64,000 bases of DNA. Origin: Locusta migratoria (Eukaryota > Arthropoda > Insecta > Orthoptera > Acrididae). A model generated the notes under the pieces. The model was not told where the DNA came from and searched no databases. It was given only the letters and a program-made list of their open reading frames with translations. Every line of letters begins with the position of its first letter. Positions within the stretch are counted from its first letter, which is position 1. Location of the stretch: positions 209,486,333 through 209,550,332 of the forward strand of contig CM048755.1 in the NCBI GenBank assembly GCA_026315105.1. Direction: 5' to 3'. Positions 9,478 through 20,179 of the stretch are shown piece by piece. The position numbers and the translations under genes were made by a program.

Positions 9478-9661
9478 ATTGTTTGTAAAGCTATGGGACC
9501 AAACTGCAGCAGTTATCAGTCCCTAGGTGGACAAACGACTTAAACTAACTTCAGAGAAGTAGGCCTACAACGCACACATAACCATTCCCGATGGAGGACT
9601 CGAACCTCCGACGGGGAGCAGCCGCGCACGCCGCAGAAAGGAAACTTAGAGCTTGCGGCCA
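9478..9661 (-). mobile_element. SINE-C, diverged
   Basis: The 3' module is recognisable on minus (GTTTGTAAAGCTATGGGACC, ATCAGTCCCTAG). The tRNA-like B-box region reads GGAGGTTCGAGTCCTCCATC on minus. The A-box half is strongly altered and no duplication is visible, which suggests an old copy. Confidence 0.8.
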
Positions 9662-10245
9662 TTCCCATGTGACTATATTTGGCAAAATTGTCATAAATAA
9701 CGGGCGATATTATACTCAAGGTGTGTAACTATAACTACTTGTGTGAAAAATATCATTCAGAGAAAAAAAACTTCTCATTAGTTTCTACCAACCCAACATA
9801 TGCAATCGAGGCAGATGGGAAAAGTTCATAAACTGTTAAATCAGCATACCTATTATGTATCCATATGTGAGACAAGATGGCCAGTACCTGAACGGAAAAA
9901 TCTTTACGGGTATTTACATAACTATTATTTATTCCCTGGCGTATTCGTCTGCGTCGTAAGAAAACCTTGACATGAGATTGCTGTTCTGATTATTCTGCAG
10001 AAATTTCACTGGGAAGGTATTACACATTCTCAATACTGTCTGAATCCCTGCCCATCCGATTTTCATGTTATTCCACCCCTGACGAAAGACACTGGTGGCC
10101 ATCAATTTGTTTCTGATGAAGAGACGTACTCTTGGGTACAGTCATGGGTCTTTCGTAATAAGAAATTAAATAATCAATTATTCATTCAGAATTTGCTAAT
10201 TCTAACGACTTTAGCTATATTTCTGGAGTTGGTATCTTAGTTGGT
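9662..10245. other. AT-rich unique spacer
   Basis: No coding or repeat signal that I can name. Confidence 0.4.
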
Positions 10246-10247
10246 AA

Positions 10248-10374
10248 CAAATGAAAATTTGTGCCGGACCGGGATTCGAACCGGGTCTCCCGCTTGTCGC
10301 GAGTAGTCGCCTCAAACACTCTCCCGCCGGAACATGCTTCTCGACCAGACCCAAACTTCTGTCACACTTGCCTA
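10248..10374 (-). mobile_element. SINE-F (tRNA-headed), partial
   Basis: Read on minus, the sequence has an acceptor-like GGTCCGGCACAAATTTTCAT and a B box GGTTCGAATCCCGGTCC. An anticodon-arm region with the motif GCGACAAGCGGGAGACC precedes these. The head differs from SINE-A and SINE-B and lacks their 3' module. A weaker relative lies at 13008-13240. Confidence 0.65.
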
Positions 10375-10385
10375 CATCCCCCAGT

Positions 10386-10583
10386 AATGTTCAAACGTTT
10401 GTAAATCTATCGGACCAAACTGCGTGGTCATCAGTCCGTAGCTTACAAACTAGTTAAAGCTAGGTAAACTAACCTAAGGACAAACACACACACTCATGCC
10501 CAGGGAGGACTCGAACCTCCACGGCGAGCAACCGCGCGCTCCGCAGCGAGACGCTTTAGACCGCTCGGCTACTCCACCGCGGC
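10386..10583 (-). mobile_element. SINE-B, full length
   Basis: The head ends with CCACCGCGGCC on plus and the 3' module starts GTTCAAACGTTTGTAAATC. An 11-bp imperfect duplication CATCCCCCAGT / CATCCCCTAGT (10375-10385 and 10584-10594) flanks it. Confidence 0.94.
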
Positions 10584-10729
10584 CATCCCCTAGTGCTCAC
10601 ACATATTTAGCGATAGCTAAATTTCCTACCGTGCCGGTATTGACCATTGTTTCACAGTGATTTGAATATATACACAATTATGGTGATAAATTTTCGATAG
10701 TAACCATTTTTCAGCTGTTTTGACTGTTC

Positions 10730-10922
10730 AAAAAAAATGTTTGTTAAGCTTAAGGGACTTAACTACGGGGTCATCAGTCCCTAAACTTACAAACTACTTA
10801 TGAACTATCTACAACTAAGGACGGCACAAATATCCATGCCCGAGGGGGGATTCGAACCCCCGACCGTAGTGGCCGTGCAGACCGTGACTGAAGCGCCTTA
10901 GTCCCCTCGGCCACCGCGGCCG
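10730..10922 (-). mobile_element. SINE-A, full length
   Basis: An intact copy with an A-rich 3' end. Its flanks carry a perfect 16-bp duplication GCTGTTTTGACTGTTC (10714-10729 and 10923-10938), the longest in the window and a sign of recent insertion. Confidence 0.96.
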
Positions 10923-10938
10923 GCTGTTTTGACTGTTC

Positions 10939-11244
10939 TTTATACGTCGTGAGAGAGGTACAAATTTTGAACCCCCAAAGTGCTTGCCAATGGAGGAAGA
11001 GGTGGAACTAAAACGGGACAAACAGAAGCAAATCTAAAATAAGCTTAATTTGTATGTGATCTGTTTACAGCAGAAACTTACCGTTAAGCGTTTATCACAT
11101 AAAAATGGAGTGGAAAAACTGTTCTACTGTATGGTATAATGGGATAAAAGCAAAGTAGTTTAGTAATGAACATTTTAGTAGTAAGTGTATATTTATTCAG
11201 TTGATACTCAATACATTCTCCTTACGGATAAAATGCCATTAAAA
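10939..11244. other. Unique spacer
   Basis: Nothing recognisable. AT-rich and without repeats. Confidence 0.4.
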
Positions 11245-11393
11245 TTTCAAATGCTTTTAAATCTATCGGTCTCAACTGCATGGTTATCAGTCTGTAGGTT
11301 ACGTAGGTTACAAACTACTTAAACTAAGTTAAAGTAACCCAATTACAACACAAACACCCTTGCCCGCAGCTCGCACAGCTAATCCGCCGCGGC
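11245..11393 (-). mobile_element. SINE-C, degraded and shortened
   Basis: The 3' module (CTATCGGTCTCAACTGCATG, ATCAGTCTGTAGG) and a reduced head ending CCGCCGCGGC are present on minus. The B-box region is largely gone. The flanks share AAAATGCC (11228 and 11394), a probable duplication. A short internal repeat, GGTTACGTAGGTTAC, adds about 9 bp. Confidence 0.8.
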
Positions 11394-13007
11394 AAAATGC
11401 CTTTGATGTCCTCAGGTGTTTGTAACGCATAACATACGTTTAATCATATTTTACTGGAACAATAATTTTTCAGGTTTCGTAGAACTGCACGCCACTGAGA
11501 AAGCCTTCGAGCTTGTCAGAGGAAACGAACGGGGCTTGGCTTTGCGCGTAATTGGCTTTAGGCTGGAGCGCTAAATCCATCGCCTCGCAGCCCTCGGGGT
11601 GATCAAGGTCTGCAATTCCCGACCGAAAATCCGTCGCTTACCCTCATGTCCCTTAATAGATGTGAATTTTCGCCCTTAGATGAAATTGCTGTCGCCCATA
11701 TAAGCGTTCGCGTTTTTAGCTTAACGCGGATTGCGAGGGAATCACTGTATAGCAGAACGACGGGAAAGGCAGATCTTCGCACAGAATAACTTCGCACTTT
11801 CATAATGTGAGTAAAGTGAAAGAGATTTATTTGTTGTGCAAACAATACTGAACTTGGAACATATGAAACTGAAAACTAGTTACACTATCCTACAGCTAAC
11901 GTTAGAAAAAGTGATTTGAGTTCACACATGTAACAGATGCCAACTGAGTTATAGTTGCTTGCTTCATACATCATTTTATGTGAAACTTAGTAGTGCAATT
12001 TACTTTTGTTCTCAGCAATTATTTCAGTGTGGATTTACATATAATTGATAATCAGATTAAAACTTTAAAAACAGTAAAGACATCAAAGTAAGAGCTTCAG
12101 CTTACATAGGGTTTGGATTAGAATGTAAATTAGGCGTAGGAAAGTTCTATACTGTTAGGTTTATTTGCAGTGCCTAAAAACACTGCATCTGCTTTCAGCT
12201 GGCTATTACAAGGTGAACTTCCTCCTTCTGCATGTCATGGTATTCAGAACAATTATTCAGATTTTTTGTATACATCAGGTTATTGAAAAGATCACAGCAT
12301 TTCATAATTATTAATAAGAGATTCATAACCAACTTAATGTTATTACTATCTATTCATCGTTATACAAAATAAAATTATTTGTCAGACATTCATATTTGAC
12401 ATAAAATATTTTATAAGTACTTATTTCTCATTTGTAAATCAACTAATTAGAATCAGGAGAAAAAATCCCTACCATAAATATTTATTCGTCATCACGCTGA
12501 AAAGTCTAAGAATAGGAAGAATGCTTAGGACATTCCTAGCTAACTCATATAAAATGATTTTCAAACAAAACGGTTTGAGAGTGGAGATGAAGAGAGGAAG
12601 GAAACGAGTCTAAAAAATTCGTTCATTTGACAATAGTGATAGCTTTCGGGCATCAACTGATGACATCGCCATTATTCCCCTGGTTAGTATATTGAAAGGA
12701 AATGATAATGTGTACTTTTTGTCATCGTATCCTGAATATAATGTAGGGGGTTTCCATTTAGTCTTCGGTTTACTGTTATTTTATTTCGTGTCTAGTACAT
12801 GGGATTTTTTTTTCTGTTGTACTGATCGTTTTTAATGCAGACAATCTTTACTAACCACAAATCTAACTCAAGGATTGCAGCGTCTGTTCTTTCGGACATG
12901 CCCGAAAGAACAAACATCGGTACTGAAACTGTTGTAAATGCAGATTTTAAATGGCATTTCTGAGTCTTGGCGGTTCGTAGGTGTTCTAATGATACAACAT
13001 GGTCATA
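11394..13007. other. Long AT-rich stretch without a supported gene
   Basis: No transposon termini, no family-like peptide and no tandem array are seen across this interval. The open frames at 11603-11845 and 12792-13085 (minus) do not resemble known proteins, and nothing marks them as real. An inverted pair CTGTTCTTTCGGACATGCCC / GAAAGAACA around 12882-12912 could form a small hairpin. Confidence 0.4.
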
Positions 13008-13240
13008 TGAAAATTTGTGCCAGGACTGGCAATCCAACGCAGGGCCCCCTGCCTCATGCTTCCTAGGCTTTTGCCTGTACGCCATCCCAGACTCACGGCC
13101 TTAACACACATGCACGGATTACCCAAGGAAGTACTCATGGCGACCCAAGCTCTCATAGCCGAGCTCAACCATTGTCCTCCATGGGTTGCAGCAGGCCTTG
13201 TATTCCCGTCCGGAGTGCAGTCCACGTGTACATCCGCACT
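13008..13240 (-). mobile_element. SINE-F relative, degenerate
   Basis: The right-hand end ATGAAAATTTGTGCCAGGAC matches the acceptor end of the copy at 10248. Then come a damaged B box and a long body through CCCATGGAGGAC on minus. The tRNA-like secondary structure is no longer convincing. Confidence 0.5.
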
Positions 13241-13264
13241 GAAAATGGGTGGATTATGATTTAA

Positions 13265-14427
13265 CCCTTTATAGGGCAAAACTTTATTTTTAAAACTGAG
13301 AATTGAAATGTAGTTAGTTACTTATCGTACCCAAACACGTAAAAATATTTGAGATATGAAAATTCTTTAATTATCAATTAGTATAAATTTTTATACTTGG
13401 CAAAATATTGACCACAATCCCTTCTGTGGGACAGTTACTTTTGTGGTCGATAATTTAACCACTTCATGAAAATGAGGTATTTTATGACAACAGCAGTAAA
13501 TAAGAAGCAATAAAATCTTTACTTGTCGTTTCATTTCTTTTATTTTGCATACATAAATAAATACATACAAAATATACATATATGTGTCAAAGCATTGTCT
13601 GCACAAAGTTACACTGCAAGTGATACAAGATAACTATAAAAATACATACAAAAGAGTCATACATAAAATCACAGATCACATTTGTTCAGTTCCTTAGTTC
13701 TGCTGGTGGAAGGGTCTAAAGCATTGCCCACATAAAGCTACATAGCAGGTCGTGCATGCCAACTTACTACGCTTAGTATATGCTATAATATCATAATAAA
13801 TCGATTTAATTTTGTAAGTGTAAAGACTTACCAACAAAATTAGACGTAATCACTGCACAGAAAAGTAGTACTTCTGCTTCCCGTGCTATATAAAGCTCAC
13901 TGCTCGCAAATCGTTCACCTTCCTTACTAACGTGGGATGCAGCTTCTTCAGAACAGGATATAACATCTAAGCGAAATACTAAATTTCAGAAATTGTTAGA
14001 TAAAATTGTCAAATAAATACTCAGATAACAGAATAACATAAAATAACCTGCCATCCACGAAACAAAAACGATCATTTCAGTAGGATTTGCACTAGACATG
14101 CTACTTATGGAGGCAAATTTTTCTCACCATATCTATATTACAACATAAAATCATAATAAATCGACTTCATTTTGAAAATTTAAAGACTTAAGAGCAAAAT
14201 TAACACATCGAAAACTTACGCCGCTTTGTGGTTACTTTATCAACCACAAATAATAAGTGGTGCCATCTGTTGATAAAACAATGTAAGCTGGTTGTGGTCG
14301 CTTTATTAGCCAAAGATCATCCCCGCGCAGTTGCTAAATGCGATAGGGTCTATGACAGTCATCAGTTAGCAGAGACTTTGAACCTTATATCGTGTGGTTA
14401 AAATATCGACCACAAACCTATAAAGGG
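13265..14427 (-). mobile_element. Decayed piggyBac-type transposon, about 1.16 kb
   Basis: Termini CCCTTTATAGG (13265-13275) and CCTATAAAGGG (14417-14427) are inverted. The left flank is TTAA (13261-13264) and the right flank TAAA. A subterminal block TGTGGTCGATAATTTAACCAC (about 13442-13462) reappears inverted near the right end (about 14397-14414). The motif GTGGTCG...AACCAC occurs again near 14228 and 14290. Minus-strand remnants of the transposase C-terminal Cys-rich domain lie near the left end, as expected for a coding strand ending there. The element is too short to be autonomous. Confidence 0.82.
13560..13768 (-). pseudogene. piggyBac transposase C-terminal Cys-rich domain, duplicated remnant
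   Basis: Two minus-strand peptides fit the C-terminal zinc-binding domain of piggyBac transposases. One is KLACTTCYVALCGQCF followed by RPFHQQ and a stop (about 13768-13697). The other is SCITCSVTLCRQCFDTYM (about 13627-13571). They share C-x2-C-xnLC-x2-CF and lie about 125 bp apart, so the domain region seems to have been duplicated within the element. The upstream DDD catalytic core is not recognisable. The domain normally helps bind subterminal DNA. Confidence 0.72.
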
Positions 14428-14431
14428 TAAA

Positions 14432-15140
14432 GAATAGGGGCGTCTGTTATTTCAGACGTTTCGGAAATGTCAAGGGGTATGTCATTTCTGGAGAAACCAC
14501 GATAAAACTAAGTGGTCAGAAAATGTCGGACGTAAAATATCCCTAACAAAAATCGCGACTTATAAATGAAACTTTTCAGAGTAAAAAGATAAATGTGAAA
14601 AAATTTAAGACCTCTTAAAGCAGAGTGTCCCTGTGTTTGTGTGATTGTTTGTGTGTACGTATTGCATACAAATCCACAGTTTTGTTCCAATCTTTATGAA
14701 ATTTTGCACACGTAAGCTTCAATCCAAGAGGACGGTCGCCGTAAGTGTAGAGATCGCGTACAACACATAGTTCACGAGAAATGACATCATAAACAATGAG
14801 ATGCAAAAAAAAAAATGCAACATCACGCGACAATATTGCACATTGCCTCCTAAACCACTGGATCGGTTTCAAACAAATTTGATACAGACGTTCTACCGTG
14901 AGGTAACAGTTGCTGTAGGGTTAAGAATCACATACGATACAGTGTTGGGGAGATATGACGTCATAAACAATAGGTATCGCAAAAAAACTGCCACATAGTG
15001 CGACTGTATGAGAATGAGAGTACTTAGCGACTTGCAACAAATTTTAAAGATAATTTCAAACCTTTATTGTATTTTATATCGCTGACAACTACAGTAAAAT
15101 GATGAAAGGAAAAAAGTTTCTCTCTTACTACTTTTTCGCT
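14432..15140. repeat. Dispersed repeat unit with TGACGTCATAAAC motifs
   Basis: Two diverged internal units share order: TTTTGTTCCAATCTTTATG and TTTGCACACG, a GAGAAATGACATCATAAAC block (about 14773), then ACCACTGGATCGG, TTTGATACAGACG and GAGATATGACGTCATAAAC (about 14950). Related blocks occur at 22905-23000 and 33600-34200. The family is non-coding as far as I can read. Given the Helitron-like end at 63462 next to a similar repeat, it may be Helitron-derived. Confidence 0.5.
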
Positions 15141-15154
15141 TTTCATAGACTAAA

Positions 15155-15335
15155 ATGTTTGTAAAGCTTATGGGACTTAACTGCGGACTCATTTATCCCT
15201 AAACTTACAAACTACTTATAAAATAACTTATACGAAAGACAGCAGAAACATCCATGCCCGAGGGAGGATTCGAATCCCCGACGAGAAATGGCCTCGCGCA
15301 TCGGAACCCAATGCGCTCAGCCACTCTGCCGCAGC
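15155..15335 (-). mobile_element. SINE-C
   Basis: The 3' module and the B box (GGGGATTCGAATCCTCCCTC on minus) are clear. The flanks carry a 14-bp duplication TTTCATAGACTAAA / TTTCATGGACTAAA (15141-15154 and 15336-15349). Confidence 0.92.
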
Positions 15336-15359
15336 TTTCATGGACTAAAGCAACGGCAT

Positions 15360-15525
15360 CCGGTATGACGTTACAATTGATAATTTCTACACTACAAATT
15401 GTAGCTGCAGGACATTTTACAGACAGTATACACACTGATATCTGAATGTACCATCGAAATTGTATCACAATACGAAATGTAGTTCATGAGATAAGAGCAC
15501 ATAAACAGTAAAGTTCATGGAATAC
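15360..15525 (-). repeat. Dispersed repeat, same family as 63840-64000
   Basis: Read on minus, the order is ACTGTTTATGTGCTC, TCATGAACTACATTTCG, CAATTTCGATGGTACATTCAG, ACTGTCTGTAAAATG, then CTACAATTTGTAGTGTAGAA. The same order occurs on plus at 63840-64000. Smaller relatives lie near 32450-32505 and 32905-33000. Confidence 0.75.
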
Positions 15526-15939
15526 CGCTCCATCACGCACCACGTTTTAATCTAGTACTTGTTTACTACTAATTGTTTTAGCAACAGATTTTACAGAGAT
15601 ACAGCACTCATACAAATGAAAAATGAAAAATTATAAAGTTGTACATTGAAATGATAAAATTATGTTCTTTACTCTGTAATTTAAAGAGGAATCGTAGCAT
15701 AACTGTTAAGAGTGATCTTTTGGTTTGAAATTGGTATATATTCGGAAAGTCAGAATCGGAAGCCTGGATCCTGATTTTTATAATATATACTTTCGATCTC
15801 AACCTACTGAAGTTTCACACGCAGCCTGCATTCGCTGTATCTACAAAGCACAACGCCAAACACTGACCCACAAAATATAAAACAAAGTCAACTGATGTAA
15901 CCATTAAATACAAGCTTACTCACTAGCTAAGGGTAGAAC
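15526..15939. other. AT-rich unique spacer
   Basis: No gene or element recognised. Confidence 0.4.
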
Positions 15940-16127
15940 ATGTTTGTAGAGCTTAAGGGACTTAACTACGGGGTCATCAGTCCCTAAACTTACAAACTAC
16001 TTATGAACTAGTTACTACTAAGGACGGCACAAATATCCATACCCGAGGGGGGATTCGAACCCCCGACCGTAGTGGCCGTGCAGACCGTGACTGGCGCGCC
16101 GCAGTCCCCTCGGCCACCGCGGCCGGC
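15940..16127 (-). mobile_element. SINE-A, first of a tandem pair
   Basis: A full-length copy with an intact head and B box. It lies only about 30 bp from the next SINE-A in the same orientation. A target-site duplication is not obvious. Confidence 0.94.
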
Positions 16128-16157
16128 ACTATTTACAATTCTGAACAATATGTCTTC

Positions 16158-16353
16158 AAATTCAAATGTTTGTACAGTTTATGGGACTTAACTACGGGGT
16201 CATCAGTCCCTAAACTTACAAACTACTTATGAACTACTTACGAACTAGGACGGCACAAATATCCATGCCCGAGAGGGGATTCGAACCCCCGACCGTAGTG
16301 GCCGTGCAGACCGTGACTGGAGCTCCTCAGTCTCCTCGGCCACCGCGGCCTGC
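16158..16353 (-). mobile_element. SINE-A, second of a tandem pair
   Basis: Carries the tail variant without the TAGCTAG block, reading ACTACTTACGAACTAGGACG on plus. The partner at 15940 has the other variant, so these are two independent insertions and not a tandem duplication. Confidence 0.94.
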
Positions 16354-16610
16354 ACAATATATGACATAAATAAATAATAATATATCTTCCCACAGACTCA
16401 CGTGAAACACATTACAATTATGAAAGTTGTCTACTGCCAACCCCCTTACTAAGTGTCAATCCTCTGTTGGTATTTATTGCATTTCGTTTGAATATTGTGT
16501 TATTCCGATTTTCTTAAACATTGCGAAATAAAACCTGTACACCTGGAAAGACGACATCGATGTTGATCCGGAAACGGCACATTCCCCCTGTGGGCTAGTA
16601 GATCTACTGA

Positions 16611-16804
16611 GCCGGCCGCGGTGGCCGAAGTGACTGCGGCGCTCCAGTCACGGTCAGCACGGCCACTACGGTCGGGGGTTCGAATGCCCCCTCGGGCATG
16701 GATATTTGTGCCGTCCTAGTTCGTAAGTAGTTCATAAGTAGTTTGTAAGTTTAGGGACTGATGACCCCGTAGTTAAGTCCCATAAGCTTAACAAACATTT
16801 TTTG
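16611..16804 (+). mobile_element. SINE-A, full length
   Basis: Flanked by the perfect 11-bp duplication AGATCTACTGA (16600-16610 and 16805-16815). The B box carries one change (GTTCGAATGCC). Confidence 0.96.
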
Positions 16805-16871
16805 AGATCTACTGATACTGGTTTCAACATCGTCCGCCAGAAGAAAGCCTACTGTCATAGCGGTCAGAGCG

Positions 16872-16873
<2 letters not shown>

Positions 16874-16915
<42 letters not shown>
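16874..16915. repeat. (TG)n microsatellite
   Basis: About 21 uninterrupted GT dinucleotides. It directly precedes ACCATTTAGTAGGGAATG, which resembles the sequence around 19960-19985. Confidence 0.97.
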
Positions 16916-16917
<2 letters not shown>

Positions 16918-16964
16918 CATTTAGTAGGGAATGTTTACAGCAAAAAAAGAAGGTAGTGTTACCA

Positions 16965-17125
16965 GAGGCGTGCAGCGGGCCTGCGCCTCCCGGGTGGCCT
17001 GGCCACGCGCTGCCCGGCCTGCCGGCACCAGCCGCAGCGGACGGCGGCGGCAGCGCGGGTGCCCCAACACCCGTGGCGCTCTGCTGCTAGCCGGGGCACG
17101 CGCCCGCCAGCCACTACACTCTTAG
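16965..17125. other. GC-rich block starting CCAGAGGCGTGCAGCG
   Basis: Strongly GC- and CpG-rich over about 150 bp. Its left edge CCAGAGGCGTGCAGC is the reverse complement of the right edge of the GC-rich block at 19540-19750 (GCTGCACGCCTCTGG). Frames are open on both strands only because of composition. The edges could be the terminus of a GC-rich repeat. Confidence 0.45.
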
Positions 17126-17222
17126 CGGCAAATACACTATTCCGATTTCCACGCTGCAAAGACATACGACCATCCCACATCGGTTTATAAACTCAGTTTT
17201 CCCTTAAAAGCTTTACTTTGCA

Positions 17223-17254
<32 letters not shown>

Positions 17255-18636
17255 ATGTCTACTTTTCATTCCGCGTGAGTTTTTAGATTCATAATGCTTA
17301 TCACTCGATTCTGAAGAAACTATGGGGTTAAAAAATCTGATTTTTGAACAAGTAATAGTACAGAATCTTAGCTTTCTAACAAAGCATTCAACTTTCCATA
17401 ATTCGTAAATGTCGTTTTAAAATGACGCTATTACTGAAGTATGTGCACGTCATTTACAAATCGTGATAAGGAGTATCAGAGCCGCAATAGCAAGTGTATG
17501 TATTCAGCGCGTGTTCTAACAGCGTTTCTGTCGACATTTCGATAAATTGCTAGATGTATTCTTGCTGAAAGAAAAAATGAAAGAACTGGTAGAATGTTGG
17601 AAGGTTCAGCTTACGCTCAAGCACTCCAAGGGAAGTAAACTAATTACTGTTCATCGATAAAGGCGTGTGGTCCATTGTGTTTCTCCTTTTTCCTTTGGCT
17701 GGGGCAAGCTGGAACCCCGAGGGAGTCACCACTAATCGGGGATTGACATTCTAGGTTGCAGTCATCAGTTTTGTAACGCTGGACAGATTGCATGTATCTT
17801 CAAAAGACTTGTAATTTTTCCTCACTGAATGAATTGTCAGTGTAATATCAATTGCGAGTAAAACAGAAAAAAAAGACGTGCGCAGTAACAGATCTGGTGA
17901 AAGCAGACAGAAGACGCCCAATTTTGTGCTGCAGAAGCACAACGAGAGTCGTATCGGCTCGCGCCGGAAATATTGAACCTGTTGTAAGTCGTCGGCTTCG
18001 CGTTAGCCGGCTCCGATACGTTTGTAGGCAGTTTTATACTTTGCTCAATATTTACTTACACAGTGTTTCACCTTCACTTTATATTAAACTAAGTGATGGC
18101 TCTAACATGAAGAGCAAGATGAGACCATAAACCTCTTGAGTTCCTTGTTCCTGGTAAATCTACGTCATCTGTGTGACGAAAAATGATATGCCCTACGATG
18201 ATGTCATAATATTTAATTTTATTTAAGGTTGTCCTACTAATTATCTAGCTAAAATTCTGTCAAGGTAAACCGGGACTCCTTAAAAAGCCAGTAGTCAAGG
18301 AAAGGGTAAGAAATTCATTCAAATTGAGCGCTTCAATAACCTCGACGACTTGCTGGTGGAAATCATCTTTCTTTAGAAGAAAATGTCAAGAACATAAGTG
18401 AAGAACTTTTGGAAGGACTTGAAAAACTTTCAAACATTTTCCTTCCTTGTCTACTAATAGCAATGGGAATCGCAATCTCTTGGAGGAGCAATAATTTTAG
18501 AATCCACATAACTGCAAATTAATAGTAATAGCTTCTGCAAACGTCCAGTAACTTTAAGTCACATAAATATTTGGTATTGCTAAGAGGTAACACATTTATT
18601 ACATGTCTCGTTCACTCGTTGTGGGAAAAGACTTTC
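17126..18636. other. AT-rich stretch with a short (AAAT)n run
   Basis: An (AAAT)n tract lies at about 17229-17255. Around 17950-18022 a GC-rich segment is bounded by CGTATCGG and CCGATACG, giving a possible hairpin. No protein family is recognised in the short open frames. Confidence 0.4.
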
Positions 18637-18646
18637 ACTTCTAACA

Positions 18647-18850
18647 AAAAAATGTTCAAATGTTTGTAAATCTATCGGACTTAAGTAGGTGGTCATCAGT
18701 CCGTAACTTACAAACTACTTAAACCTAGGTAATCTAGCCTAAGGACAACACAAACATCCATGCCCGAGGGGGGATTCGAACTCCCGACGGCGAACAGCCG
18801 CGCGCACTGCAGCACGGCGCTCCAATGCGCGCGGATAAACCGCCGCGGCC
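18647..18850 (-). mobile_element. SINE-C, full length
   Basis: The head ends CCGCCGCGGC on plus and the B box reads GGAGTTCGAATCCCCCCTC on minus. The 3' module is complete with an A-rich end. A perfect 11-bp duplication CACTTCTAACA (18636-18646 and 18851-18861) marks it as fairly young. It is the best reference copy for this family here. Confidence 0.95.
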
Positions 18851-18861
18851 ACTTCTAACAC

Positions 18862-19539
18862 TTAGATACAAATAAATACAGAAACACTCTTCTCGTTGAA
18901 AGTAACGAGACTAGTTTGAACATCTGTAGATCCTCTACTAAAACGTTTAGCCGCTTAATTCCATAACGAAAAGTTGTAGGTTAACAGACAAGTGTAAAAT
19001 ACTTTAGTATTGTATACTACACCTCTCCATTATGAAAAAGCCTGCGTCTGCCCTTTTGATATGAAACCATTGATGCTTAAACTACAAAAACCATTAGTTG
19101 TACGTATCAGTAATAATCTTTTTCGTCTACTATTTTTGTATTTCACTTTCTTTAATTTTAATAAGCTGGAGTATAAACTACTATATATCTGCGATATGGT
19201 AATAGGACAATATCTTTGAAGAAGCACTGTGCTTAGGAATTTAAAAAAAATAAAAAATAAACTCTACATAACATCACAGCTTTATGACAGAGCCTAATTG
19301 TCTTTTGGCTCAATATATGGTTGTTACAATTAAAAGATGAACTAATAAAGGAATATTAGAAACTTTCTTGTTTTAAGTAGCGTCTGCTCCTTGCACATTG
19401 GTATGATTTGTCCTGTTCGTTATTTATTTCAGACATAGCAATAACGTATAAATTGCTACGTAGGTAATCAAAAATGTGCGCGATGCCTACGCTGTGATTA
19501 ATACAACGTCTTGCGCAGCGCTGCATTTCATCGGTCGCA
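18862..19539. other. AT-rich unique spacer
   Basis: Overlapping open frames on both strands at 19010-19227 are low-complexity and lack family resemblance. No repeat is recognised. Confidence 0.4.
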
Positions 19540-19761
19540 GCGTCGCCTGTAGCGCTGTTGCACGGGCCCGGCGGGTACCCGACTACCCGCTCGCCCGGCG
19601 AGTGTCGGGACTCGACGGAGCACCGCAGCTCGCTCGCTGTGTAGGCGATGCAGTGGGGCTGGACTACCCTTGGTGCGGGCAGCAGAGCGCAGCGGCCGGA
19701 CGCAGGCGAGCTCGGCCGGGTAAATGTGGCGCGCTGCACGCCTCTGGTGTGTACCATTTAC
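19540..19761. other. GC-rich block ending GCTGCACGCCTCTGG
   Basis: About 200 bp of CpG-rich DNA whose right edge mirrors the left edge of the block at 16965. It is followed by GTGTACCATTTAC, which also resembles the sequence beside the first block. Together they look like two inverted members of one GC-rich repeat. Confidence 0.45.
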
Positions 19762-19959
19762 TGTTTGTTAAATGTTTGTTAAGCTTATGGGACTTAACTA
19801 CGGGGTCATCAGTCCCTAAACTTACAAACTACTTATGAACTACTTACGAACTAGGACGGCACAAATATCCATGCCCGAGGGGGGATTCGAACCCCCGACC
19901 GTAGTGGCCGTGCTGACCGTGACTGGAGCGCCTCAGTCACCTCGGCCACCGCGGCCGGC
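19762..19959 (-). mobile_element. SINE-A, full length
   Basis: A perfect 11-bp duplication GTACCATTTAC (19751-19761 and 19960-19970) flanks it. Its insertion separated the GC-rich block from the continuing ACCATTTACCAGGG sequence. Confidence 0.96.
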
Positions 19960-20179
19960 GTACCATTTACCAGGGCATTTCTACAGCCAGCATTGTGTTA
20001 TAAACATGTGAAGCAAACAGGCGACAAATCACAGAGTAGCACTCGTGCTTCCTACAGCCTGCTGAGCGAGTTTGAAACACGTAAAATTTTGGCCTTCTAA
20101 ATGGCGGAGTATTCCTGTCAGAGAATTCCCACACCAGGTGTACGTGGCTGGGTCAATTGTGCAACGATTATGGTTGCCA

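Noticed and set aside
16878..17090. Open frame starting with alternating Cys-Val
   Set aside because: It reads a (TG)n microsatellite and then GC-rich DNA with no coding signature.
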